Shown here one piece after another: positions 15,001 to 27,426 of a stretch of 64,000 bases of DNA (positions are counted from its first letter, which is position 1; every line of letters starts with the position of its first letter). The position numbers were made by a program, and so were the translations under genes. This DNA is from Taudactylus pleione (taxonomy: Eukaryota > Chordata > Amphibia > Anura > Myobatrachidae), in contig JAUIMM010001593.1 of NCBI GenBank assembly GCA_031769625.1, forward strand, positions 1 through 64,000. Direction: 5' to 3'. The notes beneath the pieces were generated by a model. The model worked only from the letters and a program-made list of their open reading frames with translations, had not been told where the DNA came from and searched no databases.

Positions 15001-16148
15001 GAATTTGGGTATTTTTGAAAAAAATAATTTTGGGCCGATTTTTAAGGTCCGGGGCTTACGTAATTTTTCATACGGGTAAATATATTTCTGGTGAGTTGTG
15101 TCAAAATTAAGCACCAAAATCATCTTCTCTCACCGCAGCAAATCTTTTTTAAGTTGTATCAAAAGTTTTAAGCAGAATTTGGGGATTTTTGAAAAAAAAA
15201 ATTTGGGGGGCCGATTTTGAAGGTCCGGGGCTTACGTAATTTTTCATACAGGTAAATATATTTCTGGTGAGTTGTGTCAAAATTAAGCACCAAAATCAAC
15301 ATCTGTTACCACTGCAAATTTGTTTTAAGTTGTATCAAAAGTTTTAAGCAGAATTTGGGGATTTTTGAAAAAAAAAAAAATTGGGGGGCCGATTTTGAAG
15401 GTCCGGGGCTTACATAATTTTTCATACAGGTAAATATATTTCTGGTGAGTTGTGTCAAAATTAAGCACCAAAATCAACTTCTGTCACTGCAGCAAGTCTT
15501 TTTTAAGTTGTATCAAAAGTTTTAAGCAGAATTTGGAGATTTTTGAAAAAAAAAAATTTTGGCCGATTTTTAAGGTCCAGGGGCTTACGTAATTTTTCAT
15601 ACAGGTAAATATATTTCTGGTGAGTTGTGTCAAAATTAAGCACCAAAATCAACTTCTGTCACCACAGCAAATTTTTTTAAGTTGTATCAAAAGTTTTAAG
15701 CAGAATTTGGGGATTTTTGAATAATAAAATTTTGCCCGATTTTGAAGGTCCGGGGCTTACGGTATTTTTCGTATGGGTAAATATATTTCTGGTGAGTTGT
15801 GTCAAAATTAAGCACCAAAATCAACTTCTGTCACCGCAGCAACTCTTTTTTAAGTTGTACCAAAAGTTTTAAGCAGAATTTGGGGAATTTTGAAAAAAAA
15901 AAATTTTGGCCGATTTTTAAGGTCCGGGGCTTATGTAATTTTTCATACAGGTAAATATATTTCTGGTGAGTTGTGTAAAAATTAAGCACCAAAATCAACT
16001 TCTGTCACCACAGCAAATCTTTTTTAAGTTGTATCAAAAGTTTTAAGCAGAATTTGGGGATTTTTGAAAAAAAAAAATTTGGGGGCCGATTTTGAAGGTC
16101 CGGGGCTTACGTAATTTTTCATACTGGTAAATATATTTCTGGTGAGTT
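1..16148 (+). repeat. Irregular higher-order part of the left array
   Basis: This stretch has no gene. Variant monomers recur but without one fixed period. The variant reading GTTGTATGAAAAG starts at 3990, 5910, 6433, 11138, 12013, 13410, 14282 and 14979. Between 11.1 and 15 kb these spacings are 875, 1397, 872 and 697 bp, that is 5, 8, 5 and 4 monomers. The monomer with GTTTTAAAAAGAATTTGG (units starting 276, 2889, 7948) and its neighbours at about 7.3-9.3 kb match the order seen in the regular 16-monomer units further right, so older or scrambled copies of that unit lie here. Units starting 3414 and 9338 also match, 5924 bp apart. Confidence 0.75.
8121..8293 (+). repeat. Representative satellite monomer (173 bp)
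   Basis: A clean monomer used here as the map. The tract A10T4 lies at 8215-8228. CpG sites remain at 8232-8233 (GGCCGAT), 8246-8247 (GTCCGGGG) and 8255-8256 inside the 8-bp palindrome TTACGTAA (8252-8259). Two further CpG positions seen in other monomers are already lost here: CACCGCAGC reads CACCACAGC and CATACGGG reads CATACAGG. The segment AGTTGTGTCAAAA (starting 8117) recurs as AGTTGTATCAAAA 58 bp later (starting 8175), which points to an older internal duplication. No CENP-B box match is present. Confidence 0.95.
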
Positions 16149-19100
16149 GTGTCAAAATTAAGCACCAAAATCAACTTCTGTCACCACAGCAAATTTTTTT
16201 AAGTTGTATCAAAAGTTTTAAAAAGAATTTGGGGATTTTTGAAAAAAAAAATTTTGGCCGATTTTTAAGGTCCGGGGCTTACGTAATTTTTCATACAGGT
16301 AAATATATTTCTGGTGAGTTGTGTCAAAATTAACCACCAAAATCAACTTCTGTCACCACAGCAAATTTTTTTTAAGTTGTATCAAAAGTTTTAAGCAGAA
16401 TTTGGGGATTTTTGAAAAAAAAAATTTTGGCCGATTTTTAAGGTCCGGGGCTTATCTAATTTTTCATACAGGTAAATATATTTCTGGTGAGTTGTGTCAA
16501 AATTAAGCACCAAAATCAACTTCTGTCACCACAGCAAATTTTTTTTAAGTTGTATCAAAAGTTTTAAGCAGAATTTGGGGATTTTTGAAAAAAAAATATT
16601 TGGCCGATTTTTAAGGTCCGGGGCTTACGTAATTTTTCATACAGGTAAATATATTTCTGGTGAGTTGTGTCAAAATTAAGCACCAAAATCAACTTCTGTC
16701 ACCGCAGCAAATCTTTTTTAAGTTGTATCAAAAGTTTTAAACAGAATTTGGGGATTTTTGAAAAAAAAAAATTTTGGCTGATTTTGAAGGTCCAGGGCTT
16801 ACGTAATTTTTCATATGGGTAAATATATTTCTGGTGAGTTGTGTCAAAATTAAGCACCAAAATCAACTTCTGTCACCACAGCAAATCTTTTTTAAGTTGT
16901 ATCAAAAGTTTTAAGCAGAATTTGGGGATTTTTGAAAAAAAAATTTTCGTCGATTTTTAAGGTCCGGGGCTTACGTAATTTTTCATACAGGTAAATATAT
17001 TTCTGGTGAGTTGTGTCAAAATTAAGCACCAAAATCAACTTCTGTCACCGCAGCAAATCTTTTTTAAGTTGTATCAAAAGTTTTAAGCAGAATTTGGGGA
17101 TTTTTGAAAAAAAAAATTTGACCGATTTTGAAGGTCCGGGGCTTACGTAATTTTTCATACAGGTAAATATATTTCTGGTGAGTTGTGTCAAAATTAAGCA
17201 CCAAAATCAACTTCTGTCATCGCAGCAAATCTTTTTTAAGTTGTATCAAAAGTTTTAAGCAGAATTTGGGGATTTTTGAAAAAAAAAATTTTGCCCGATT
17301 TTGAAGGTCCGGGGCTTACGTAATTTTTCATATGGGTAAATATATTTCTGGTGAGTTGTGTCAAAATTAACCACCAAATTCAACTTCTGTCACCACAGCA
17401 ACTCATTTTTAAGTTGTACCAAAAGTTTTAAGCAGAATTTGGGGATTTTTGAAAAAAAAATTTTTGCCCAATTTTAAATGTCTAGGGCTTACGTAATTTT
17501 TCATACGGGTAAATATATTTCTGGTGAGTTGTGTCAAAATTAAGCACCAAAATCATCTTCTCTCACCGCAGCAACTCTTTTTTAAATTGTATCAAAAGTT
17601 TTAAGCAGAATTTGGGGATTTTTGAAAAAAAAAAAAATTGGGGGGCCGATTTTGAAGGTCCGGGGCTTACATAATTTTTCATACAGGTAAATATATTTCT
17701 GGTGAGTTGTGTCAAAATTAAGCACCAAAATCAACTTCTGTCACTGCAGCAAGTCTTTTTTAAGTTGTTTCAAAAGTTTTAAGCAGAATTTGGAGATTTT
17801 TGAAAAAAAAAAATTTTGGCCGATTTTTAAGGTCCAGGGCTTACGTAATTTTTCATACAGGTAAATATATTTCTGGTGAGTTGTGTCAAAATTAAGCACC
17901 AAAATCAACTTCTGTCACCGCAGCAAATCTTTTTTAAATTGTATCAAAAGTTTTAAGCAGAATTTGGGGATTTAAAAAAAAAATAATTTTGGCCGATTTT
18001 GAAGGTCCGGGGCTTACGTAATTTTTCATATGGGTAAATATATTTCTGGTGAGTTGTGTCAAAATTAAGCACCAAAATCAACTTCTGTCACCACAGCAAA
18101 TTTTTTTAAGTTGTATCAAAAGTTTTAAGCAGAATTTGGGGATTTTTGAATAATAAAATTTTGCCCGATTTTGAAGGTCCGGGGCTTACGGAATTTTTCG
18201 TATGGGTAAATATATTTCTGGTGAGTTGTGTCAAAATTAAGCACCAAAATCAACTTCTGTCACCACAGCAGCTCTTTTTTAAGTTGTACCAAAAGTTTTA
18301 AGCATAATTTGGGGATTTTTGAAAAAAAAAAATTTTGCACGATTTTAAATGTCCCTGGCTTTCGTAATTTTTCATACGGGTAAATATATTTCTGGTGAGT
18401 TGTGTCAAAATTAAGCACCAAAATCAACTTCAGTCACCACAGCAAATCTTTTTTAAGTTGTACCAAAAGTTTTAAGCAGAATTTGGGGATTTTTGAAAAA
18501 AAAAATTTGGGGCCGATTTTTAAGGTCCGGGGCTTACGTAATTTTTCATACGGGTAAATAAATTTCTGGTGAGTTGTGTCAAAATTAAGCACCAAAATCA
18601 ACTTCTGTCACCGCAGCAACTCTTTTTTAAGTTGTACCAAAAGTTTTAAGCAGAATTTGGGGAATTTTGAAAAAAAAAAATTTTGGCCGATTTTTAAGGT
18701 CCGGGGCTTAAGTAATTTTTCATACAGGTAAATATATTTCTGGTGAGTTGTGTCAAAATTAAGCACCAAAATCATCTTCTGTCACCACAGCAAATCTTTT
18801 TTAAGTTGTACCAAAAGTTTTAAGCAGAATTTGGGGATTTTTGAAAAAAAAAATTTTGGGCCGATTTTTAAGGTCCGGGGCTTACGTAATTTTTCATACG
18901 GGTAAATAAATTTCTGGTGAGTTGTGTCAAAATTAAGCACCAAAATCAACTTCTGTCACCGCAGCAACTCTTTTTTAAGTTGTACCAAAAGTTTTAAGCA
19001 GAATTTGGGGAATTTTGAAAAAAAAAAATTTTGGCCGATTTTTAAGGTCCGGGGCTTATGTAATTTTTCATACAGGTAAATATATTTCTGGTGAGTTGTG

Positions 19101-19273
19101 TAAAAATTAAGCACCAAAATCAACTTCTGTCACCACAGCAAATCTTTTTTAAGTTGTATCAAAAGTTTTAAGCAGAATTTGGGGATTTTTGAAAAAAAAA
19201 AATTTGGGGGCCGATTTTGAAGGTCCGGGGCTTACGTAATTTTTCATACTGGTAAATATATTTCTGGTGAGTT
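16149..19273 (+). repeat. Higher-order satellite unit 1 (18 monomers, ~3.13 kb)
   Basis: This higher-order unit starts at the monomer carrying GTTTTAAAAAGAATTTGG and runs to its next occurrence. Shared landmarks with the following units, in order, are the TCGTCGATTT monomer (about 16.95 kb), the TTTTAAATGTCT monomer (about 17.48 kb), the GAATAATAAAATTTTG monomer (18148) and the GTCCCTGGCTTTCG monomer (about 18.35 kb). It is two monomers longer than its neighbours because of a local duplication near 18.54-19.06 kb. Confidence 0.85.
18536..19060 (+). repeat. Two-monomer tandem duplication inside unit 1
   Basis: The pair of monomers marked by GGGTAAATAAATTTCTGG and by GGGGAATTTTGAAAA occurs twice, starting near 18536 and again near 18888. 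The second copy is about 352 bp (two monomers) downstream. The units that follow have this pair once, so it explains why this unit has 18 monomers rather than 16. Confidence 0.8.
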
Positions 19274-22051
19274 GTGTCAAAATTAAGCACCAAAATCAAC
19301 TTCTGTCACCACAGCAAATTTTTTTTAAGTTGTATCAAAAGTTTTAAAAAGAATTTGGGGATTTTTGAAAAAAAAAATTTTGGCCGATTTTTAAGGTCCG
19401 GGGCTTACGTAATTTTTCATACAGGTAAATATATTTCTGGTGAGTTGTGTCAAAATTAACCACCAAAATCAACTTCTGTCACCACAGCAAATTTTTTTTA
19501 AGTTGTATCAAAAGTTTTAAGCAGAATTTGGGGATTTTTGAAAAAAAAAATTTTGGCCGATTTTTAAGGTCCGGGGCTTATCTAATTTTTCATACAGTTA
19601 AATATATTTCTGGTGAGTTGTGTCAAAATTAAGCACCAAAATCAACTTCTGTCACCACAGCAAATTTTTTTTAAGTTGTATCAAAAGTTTTAAGCAGAAT
19701 TTGGGGATTTTTGAAAAAAAAATATTTGGCCGATTTTTAAGGTCCGGGGCTTACGTAATTTTTCATACAGGTAAATATATTTCTGGTGAGTTGTGTCAAA
19801 ATTAAGCACCAAAATCAACTTCTGTCACCGCAGCAAATCTTTTTTAAGTTGTATCAAAAGTTTTAAACAGAATTTGGGGATTTTTGAAAAAAAAAATTTT
19901 GGCTGATTTTGAAGGTCCAGGGCTTACGTAATTTTTCATATGGGTAAATATATTTCTGGTGAGTTGTGTCAAAATTAAGCACCAAAATCAACTTCTGTCA
20001 CCACAGCAAATCTTTTTTAAGTTGTATCAAAAGTTTTAAGCAGAATTTGGGGATTTTTGAAAAAAAAATTTTCGTCGATTTTTAAGGTCCGGAGCTTACG
20101 TAATTTTTCATACAGGTAAATATATTTCTGGTGAGTTGTGTCAAAATTAAGCACCAAAATCAACTTCTGTCACCGCAGCAAATCTTTTTTAAGTTGTATC
20201 AAAAGTTTTAAGCAGAATTTGGGGATTTTTGAAAAAAAAATTTTGACCGATTTTGAAGGTCCGGGGCTTACGTAATTTTCCATACAGGTAAATATATTTC
20301 TGGTGAGTTGTGTCAAAATTAAGCACCAAAATCAACTTCTGTCATCGCAGCAAATCTTTTTTAAGTTGTATCAAAAGTTTTAAGCAGAATTTGGGGATTT
20401 TTGAAAAAAAAAATTTTGCCCGATTTTGAAGGTCCGGGGCTTACGTAATTTTTCATATGGGTAAATATATTTCTGGTGAGTTGTGTCAAAATTAACCACC
20501 AAATTCAACTTCTGTCACCACAGCAACTCATTTTTAAGTTGTACCAAAAGTTTTAAGCAGAATTTGGGGATTTTTGAAAAAAAAAATTTTGCCCAATTTT
20601 AAATGTCTGGGGCTTACGTAATTTTTCATACGGGTAAATATATTTCTGGTGAGTTGTGTCAAAATTAAGCACCAAAATCATCTTCTCTCACCGCAGCAAC
20701 TCTTTTTTAAATTGTATCAAAAGTTTTAAGCAGAATTTGGGGATTTTTGAAAAAAAAAAAAATTGGGGGGCCGATTTTGAAGGTCCGCGGCTTACATAAT
20801 TTTTCATACAGGTAAATATATTTCTGGTGAGTTGTGTCAAAATTAAGCACCAAAATCAACTTCTGTCACTGCAGCAAGTCTTTTTTAAGTTGTATCAAAA
20901 GTTTTAAGCAGAATTTGGAGATTTTTGAAAAAAAAAAAATTTTGGCCGATTTTTAAGGTCCAGGGCTTACATAATTTTTCATACAGGTAAATATATTTCT
21001 GGTGAGTTGTGTCAAAATTAAGCACCAAAATCAACTTCTGTCACCGCAGCAAATCTTTTTTAAATTGTATCAAAAGTTTTAAGCAGAATTTGGGGATTTA
21101 AAAAAAAAAAAATTTTGGCCGATTTTGAAGGTCCGGGGCTTACGTAATTTTTCATATGGGTAAATATATTTCTGGTGAGTTGTGTCAAAATTAAGCACCA
21201 AAATCAACTTCTGTCACCACAGCAAATTTTTTTAAGTTGTATCAAAAGTTTTAAGCAGAATTTGGGGATTTTTGAATAATAAAATTTTGCCCGATTTTGA
21301 AGGTCCGGGGCTTACGGAATTTTTCGTACGGGTAAATATATTTCTGGTGAGTTGTGTCAAAATTAAGCACCAAAATCAACTTCTGTCACCACAGCAGCTC
21401 TTTTTTAAGTTGTACCAAAAGTTTTAAGCATAATTTGGGGATTTTTGAAAAAAAAAAATTTTGCACGATTTTAAATGTCCCTGGCTTTCGTAATTTTTCA
21501 TACGGGTAAATATATTTCTGGTGAGTTGTGTCAAAATGAAGCACCAAAATCAACTTCAGTCACCACAGCAAATCTTTTTTAAGTTGTACCAAAAGTTTTA
21601 AGCAGAATTTGGGGATTTTTGAAAAAAAAAATTTTGGGCCGATTTTTAAGGTCCGGGGCTTACGTAATTTTTCATACGGGTAAATAAATTTCTGGTGAGT
21701 TGTGTCAAAATTAAGCACCAAAATCAACTTCTGTCACCGCAGCAACTCTTTTTTAAGTTGTACCAAAAGTTTTAAGCAGAATTTGGGGAATTTTGAAAAA
21801 AAAAAATTTTGGCCGATTTTTAAGGTCCGGGGCTTACGTAATTTTTCATACAGGTAAATATATTTCTGGTGAGTTGTGTCAAAATTAAGCACCAAAATCA
21901 ACTTCTGTCACCACAGCAAATCTTTTTTAAGTTGTACCAAAAGTTTTAAGCAGAATTTGGGGATTTTTGAAAAAAAAAAATTTGGGGGCCGATTTTGAAG
22001 GTCCAGGGCTTACGTAATTTTTCATACTGGTAAATATATTTCTGGTGAGTT
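19274..22051 (+). repeat. Higher-order satellite unit 2 (16 monomers, 2778 bp)
   Basis: A 16-monomer unit collinear with unit 3 across all landmarks: the GTTTTAAAAAGAATTTGG monomer at its start, the GAATAATAAAATTTTG monomer at 21274 and the GTCCCTGGCTTTCG monomer near 21.48 kb. Differences from unit 3 are scattered single bases and A-run length, so the copying event looks recent. Confidence 0.88.
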
Positions 22052-24825
22052 GTGTCAAAATTAAGCACCAAAATCAACTTCTGTCACCACAGCAAATTTT
22101 TTTTAAGTTGTATCAAAAGTTTTAAAAAGAATTTGGGGATTTTTGAAAAAAAAAAATTTGGCCGATTTTTAAGGTCCGGGGCTTACGTAATTTTTCATAC
22201 AGGTAAATATATTTCTGGTGAGTTGTGTCAAAATTAACCACCAAAATCAACTTCTGTCACCACAGCAAATTTTTTTTAAGTTGTATCAAAAGTTTTAAGC
22301 AGAATTTGGGGATTTTTGAAAAAAAAATTTTTGGCCGATTTTTAAGGTCCGGGGCTTATCTAATTTTTCATACAGTTAAATATATTTCTGGTGAGTTGTG
22401 TCAAAATTAAGCACCAAAATCAACTTCTGTCACCACAGCAAATTTTTTTTAAGTTGTATCAAAAGTTTTAAGCAGAATTTGGGGATTTTTGAAAAAAAAA
22501 TATTTGGCCGATTTTTAAGGTCCGGGGCTTACGTAATTTTTCATACAGGTAAATATATTTCTGGTGAGTTGTGTCAAAATTAAGCACCAAAATCAACTTC
22601 TGTCACCGCAGCAAATCTTTTTTAAGTTGTATCAAAAGTTTTAAACAGAATTTGGGGATTTTTGAAAAAAAAAAATTTTGGCTGATTTTGAAGGTCCAGG
22701 GCTTACGTAATTTTTCATATGGGTAAATATATTTCTGGTGAGTTGTGTCAAAATTAAGCACCAAAATCAACTTCTGTCACCACAGCAAATCTTTTTTAAG
22801 TTGTATCAAAAGTTTTAAGCAGAATTTGGGGATTTTTGAAAAAAAAATTTTCGTCGATTTTTAAGGTCCGGGGCTTACGTAATTTTTCATACAGGTAAAT
22901 ATATTTCTGGTGAGTTGTGTCAAAATTAAGCACCAAAATCAACTTCTGTCACCGCAGCAAATCTTTTTTAAGTTGTATCAAAAGTTTTAAGCAGAATTTG
23001 GGGATTTTTGAAAAAAAAATTTTGACCGATTTTGAAGGTCCGGGGCTTACGTAATTTTTCATACAGGTAAATATATTTCTGGTGAGTTGTGTCAAAATTA
23101 AGCACCAAAATCAACTTCTGTCATCGCAGCAAATCTTTTTTAAGTTGTATCAAAAGTTTTAAGCAGAATTTGGGGATTTTTAAAAAAAAAAATTTTGCCC
23201 GATTTTGAAGGTCCGGGGCTTACGTAATTTTTCATATGGGTAAATATATTTCTGGTGAGTTGTGTCAAAATTAACCACCAAATTCAACTTCTGTCACCAC
23301 AGCAACTCATTTTTAAGTTGTACCAAAAGTTTTAAGCAGAATTTGGGGATTTTTGAAAAAAAAATTTTTGCCCAATTTTAAATGTCTGGGGCTTACGTAA
23401 TTTTTCATACGGGTAAATATATTTCTGGTGAGTTGTGTCAAAATTAAGCACCAAAATCATCTTCTCTCACCGCAGCAACTCTTTTTTAAATTGTATCAAA
23501 AGTTTTAAGCAGAATTTGGGGATTTTTGAAAAAAAAAAAAATTTGGGGGCCGATTTTGAAGGTCCGGGGCTTACATAATTTTTCATACAGGTAAATATAT
23601 TTCTGGTGAGTTGTGTCAAAATTAAGCACCAAAATCAACTTCTGTCACTGCAGCAAGTCTTTTTTAAGTTGTATCAAAAGTTTTAAGCAGAATTTGGAGA
23701 TTTTTGAAAAAAAAAAATTTTGGCCGATTTTTAAGGTCCAGGGCTTACGTAATTTTTCATACAGGTAAATATATTTCTGGTGAGTTGTGTCAAAATTAAG
23801 CACCAAAATCAACTTCTGTCACCGCAGCAAATCTTTTTTAAATTGTATCAAAAGTTTTAAGCAGAATTTGGGGATTTAAAAAAAAAATTTTGGCCGATTT
23901 TGAAGGTCCGGGGCTTACGTAATTTTTCATATGGGTAAATATATTTCTGGTGAGTTGTGTCAAAATTAAGCACCAAAATCAACTTCTGTCACCACAGCAA
24001 ATTTTTTTAAGTTGTATCAAAAGTTTTAAGCAGAATTTGGGGATTTTTGAATAATAAAATTTTGCCCGATTTTGAAGGTCCGGGGCTTACGGAATTTTTC
24101 GTACGGGTAAATATATTTCTGGTGAGTTGTGTCAAAATTAAGCACCAAAATCAACTTCTGTCACCACAGCAGCTCTTTTTTAAGTTGTACCAAAAGTTTT
24201 AAGCATAATTTGGGGATTTTTGAAAAAAAAAAATTTTGCACGATTTTAAATGTCCCTGGCTTTCGTAATTTTTCATACGGGTAAATATATTTCTGGTGAG
24301 TTGTGTCAAAATTAAGCACCAAAATCAACTTCAGTCACCACAGCAAATCTTTTTTAAGTTGTACCAAAAGTTTTAAGCAGAATTTGGGGATTTTTGAAAA
24401 AAAAAATTTTGGGCCGATTTTTAAGGTCCGGGGCTTACGTAATTTTTCATACGGGTAAATAAATTTCTGGTGAGTTGTGTCAAAATTAAGCACCAAAATC
24501 AACTTCTGTCACCGCAGCAACTCTTTTTTAAGTTGTACCAAAAGTTTTAAGCAGAATTTGGGGAATTTTGAAAAAAAAAAATTTGGCCGATTTTTAAGGT
24601 CCGGGGCTTACGTAATTTTTCATACAGGTAAATATATTTCTGGTGAGTTGTATCAAAATTAAGCACCAAAATCAACTTCTGTCACCACAGCAAATCTTTT
24701 TTAAGTTGTATCAAAAGTTTTAAGCAGAATTTGGGGATTTTTAAAAAAAAAAAATTTGGGGGCCGATTTTGAAGGTCCGGGGCTTACGTAATTTTTCATA
24801 CTGGTAAATATATTTCTGGTGAGTT
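22052..24825 (+). repeat. Higher-order satellite unit 3 (16 monomers, 2774 bp)
   Basis: A 16-monomer unit collinear with units 2 and 4. The GAATAATAAAATTTTG landmark lies at 24049, which is 2775 bp after the equivalent site in unit 2 and 2774 bp before that in unit 4. Confidence 0.88.
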
Positions 24826-27426
24826 GTGTCAAAATTAAGCACCAAAATCAACTTCTGTCACCACAGCAAATTTTTTTTAAGTTGTATCAAAAGTTTTAAA
24901 AAGAATTTGGGGATTTTTGAAAAAAAAAATTTTGGCCGATTTTTAAGGTCCGGGGCTTACGTAATTTTTCATACAGGTAAATATATTTCTGGTGAGTTGT
25001 GTCAAAATTAAGCACCAAAATCAACTTCTGTCACCACAGCAAATTTTTTTTAAGTTGTATCAAAAGTTTTAAGCAGAATTTGGGGATTTTTGAAAAAAAA
25101 AATTTTGGCCGATTTTTAAGGTCCGGGGCTTATCTAATTTTTCATACAGTTAAATATATTTCTGGTGAGTTGTGTCAAAATTAAGCACCAAAATCAACTT
25201 CTGTCACCACAGCAAATTTTTTTTAAGTTGTATCAAAAGTTTTAAGCAGAATTTGGGGATTTTTGAAAAAAAAATATTTGGCCGATTTTTAAGGTCCGGG
25301 GCTTACGTAATTTTTCATACAGGTAAATATATTTCTGGTGAGTTGTGTCAAAATTAAGCACCAAAATCAACTTCTGTCACCGCAGCAAATCTTTTTTAAG
25401 TTGTATCAAAAGTTTTAAACAGAATTTGGGGATTTTTGAAAAAAAAAAATTTTGGCTGATTTTGAAGGTCCAGGGCTTACGTAATTTTTCATATGGGTAA
25501 ATATATTTCTGGTGAGTTGTGTCAAAATTAAGCACCAAAATCAACTTCTGTCACCACAGCAAATCTTTTTTAAGTTGTATCAAAAGTTTTAAGCAGAATT
25601 TGGGGATTTTTGAAAAAAAAATTTTCGTCGATTTTTAAGGTCCGGGGCTTACGTAATTTTTCATACAGGTAAATATATTTCTGGTGAGTTGTGTCAAAAT
25701 TAAGCACCAAAATCAACTTCTGTCACCGCAGCAAATCTTTTTTAAGTTGTATCAAAAGTTTTAAGCAGAATTTGGGGATTTTTGAAAAAAAAATTTTGAC
25801 CGATTTTGAAGGTCCGGGGCTTACGTAATTTTTCATACAGGTAAATATATTTCTGGTGAGTTGTGTCAAAATTAAGCACCAAAATCAACTTCTGTCATCG
25901 CAGCAAATCTTTTTTAAGTTGTATCAAAAGTTTTAAGCAGAATTTGGGGATTTTTGAAAAAAAAATTTTTGCCCGATTTTGAAGGTCCGGGGCTTACGTA
26001 ATTTTTCATATGGGTAAATATATTTCTGGTGAGTTGTGTCAAAATTAACCACCAAATTCAACTTCTGTCACCACAGCAACTCATTTTTAAGTTGTACCAA
26101 AAGTTTTAAGCAGAATTTGGGGATTTTTGAAAAAAAAATTTTTGCCCAATTTTAAATGTCTGGGGCTTACGTAATTTTTCATACGGGTAAATATATTTCT
26201 GGTGAGTTGTGTCAAAATTAAGCACCAAAATCATCTTCTCTCACCGCAGCAACTCTTTTTTAAATTGTATCAAAAGTTTTAAGCAGAATTTGGGGATTTT
26301 TGAAAAAAAAAAAAATTTGGGGGCCGATTTTGAAGGTCCGGGGCTTACATAATTTTTCATACAGGTAAATATATTTCTGGTGAGTTGTGTCAAAATTAAG
26401 CACCAAAATCAACTTCTGTCACTGCAGCAAGTCTTTTTTAAGTTGTATCAAAAGTTTTAAGCAGAATTTGGAGATTTTTGAAAAAAAAAAATTTTGGCCG
26501 ATTTTTAAGGTCCAGGGCTTACGTAATTTTTCATACAGGTAAATATATTTCTGGTGAGTTGTGTCAAAATTAAGCACCAAAATCAACTTCTGTCACCGCA
26601 GCAAATCTTTTTTAAATTGTATCAAAAGTTTTAAGCAGAATTTGGGGATTTAAAAAAAAAATTTTGGCCGATTTTGAAGGTCCGGGGCTTACGTAATTTT
26701 TCATATGGGTAAATATATTTCTGGTGAGTTGTGTCAAAATTAAGCACCAAAATCAACTTCTGTCACCACAGCAAATTTTTTTAAGTTGTATCAAAAGTTT
26801 TAAGCAGAATTTGGGGATTTTTGAATAATAAAATTTTGCCCGATTTTGAAGGTCCGGGGCTTACGGAATTTTTCGTACGGGTAAATATATTTCTGGTGAG
26901 TTGTGTCAAAATTAAGCACCAAAATCAACTTCTGTCACCACAGCAGCTCTTTTTTAAGTTGTACCAAAAGTTTTAAGCATAATTTGGGGATTTTTGAAAA
27001 AAAAAAATTTTGCACGATTTTAAATGTCCCTGGCTTTCGTAATTTTTCATACGGGTAAATATATTTCTGGTGAGTTGTGTCAAAATTAAGCACCAAAATC
27101 AACTTCAGTCACCACAGCAAATCTTTTTTAAGTTGTACCAAAAGTTTTAAGCAGAATTTGGGGATTTTTGAAAAAAAAAATTTTGGGCCGATTTTTAAGG
27201 TCCGGGGCTTACGTAATTTTTCATACGGGTAAATAAATTTCTGGTGAGTTGTGTCAAAATTAAGCACCAAAATCAACTTCTGTCACCACAGCAAATCTTT
27301 TTTAAGTTGTATCAAAAGTTTTAAGCAGAATTTGGGGATTTATAAAAAAAAATAATTTGGGGGCCGATTTTGAAGGTCCGGGGCTTACGTAATTTTTCAT
27401 ACTGGTAAATATATTTCTGGTGAGTT
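24826..27426 (+). repeat. Higher-order satellite unit 4 (15 monomers, 2601 bp)
   Basis: Collinear with units 2 and 3, but one monomer is missing near 27.24 kb. The GGGTAAATAAATTTCTGG segment is followed directly by a CACCACAGCAAATC monomer, skipping the CAACTC/GGGGAATTTTG monomer found in the other units. This is a clean single-monomer loss that keeps the repeat register. Confidence 0.85.
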
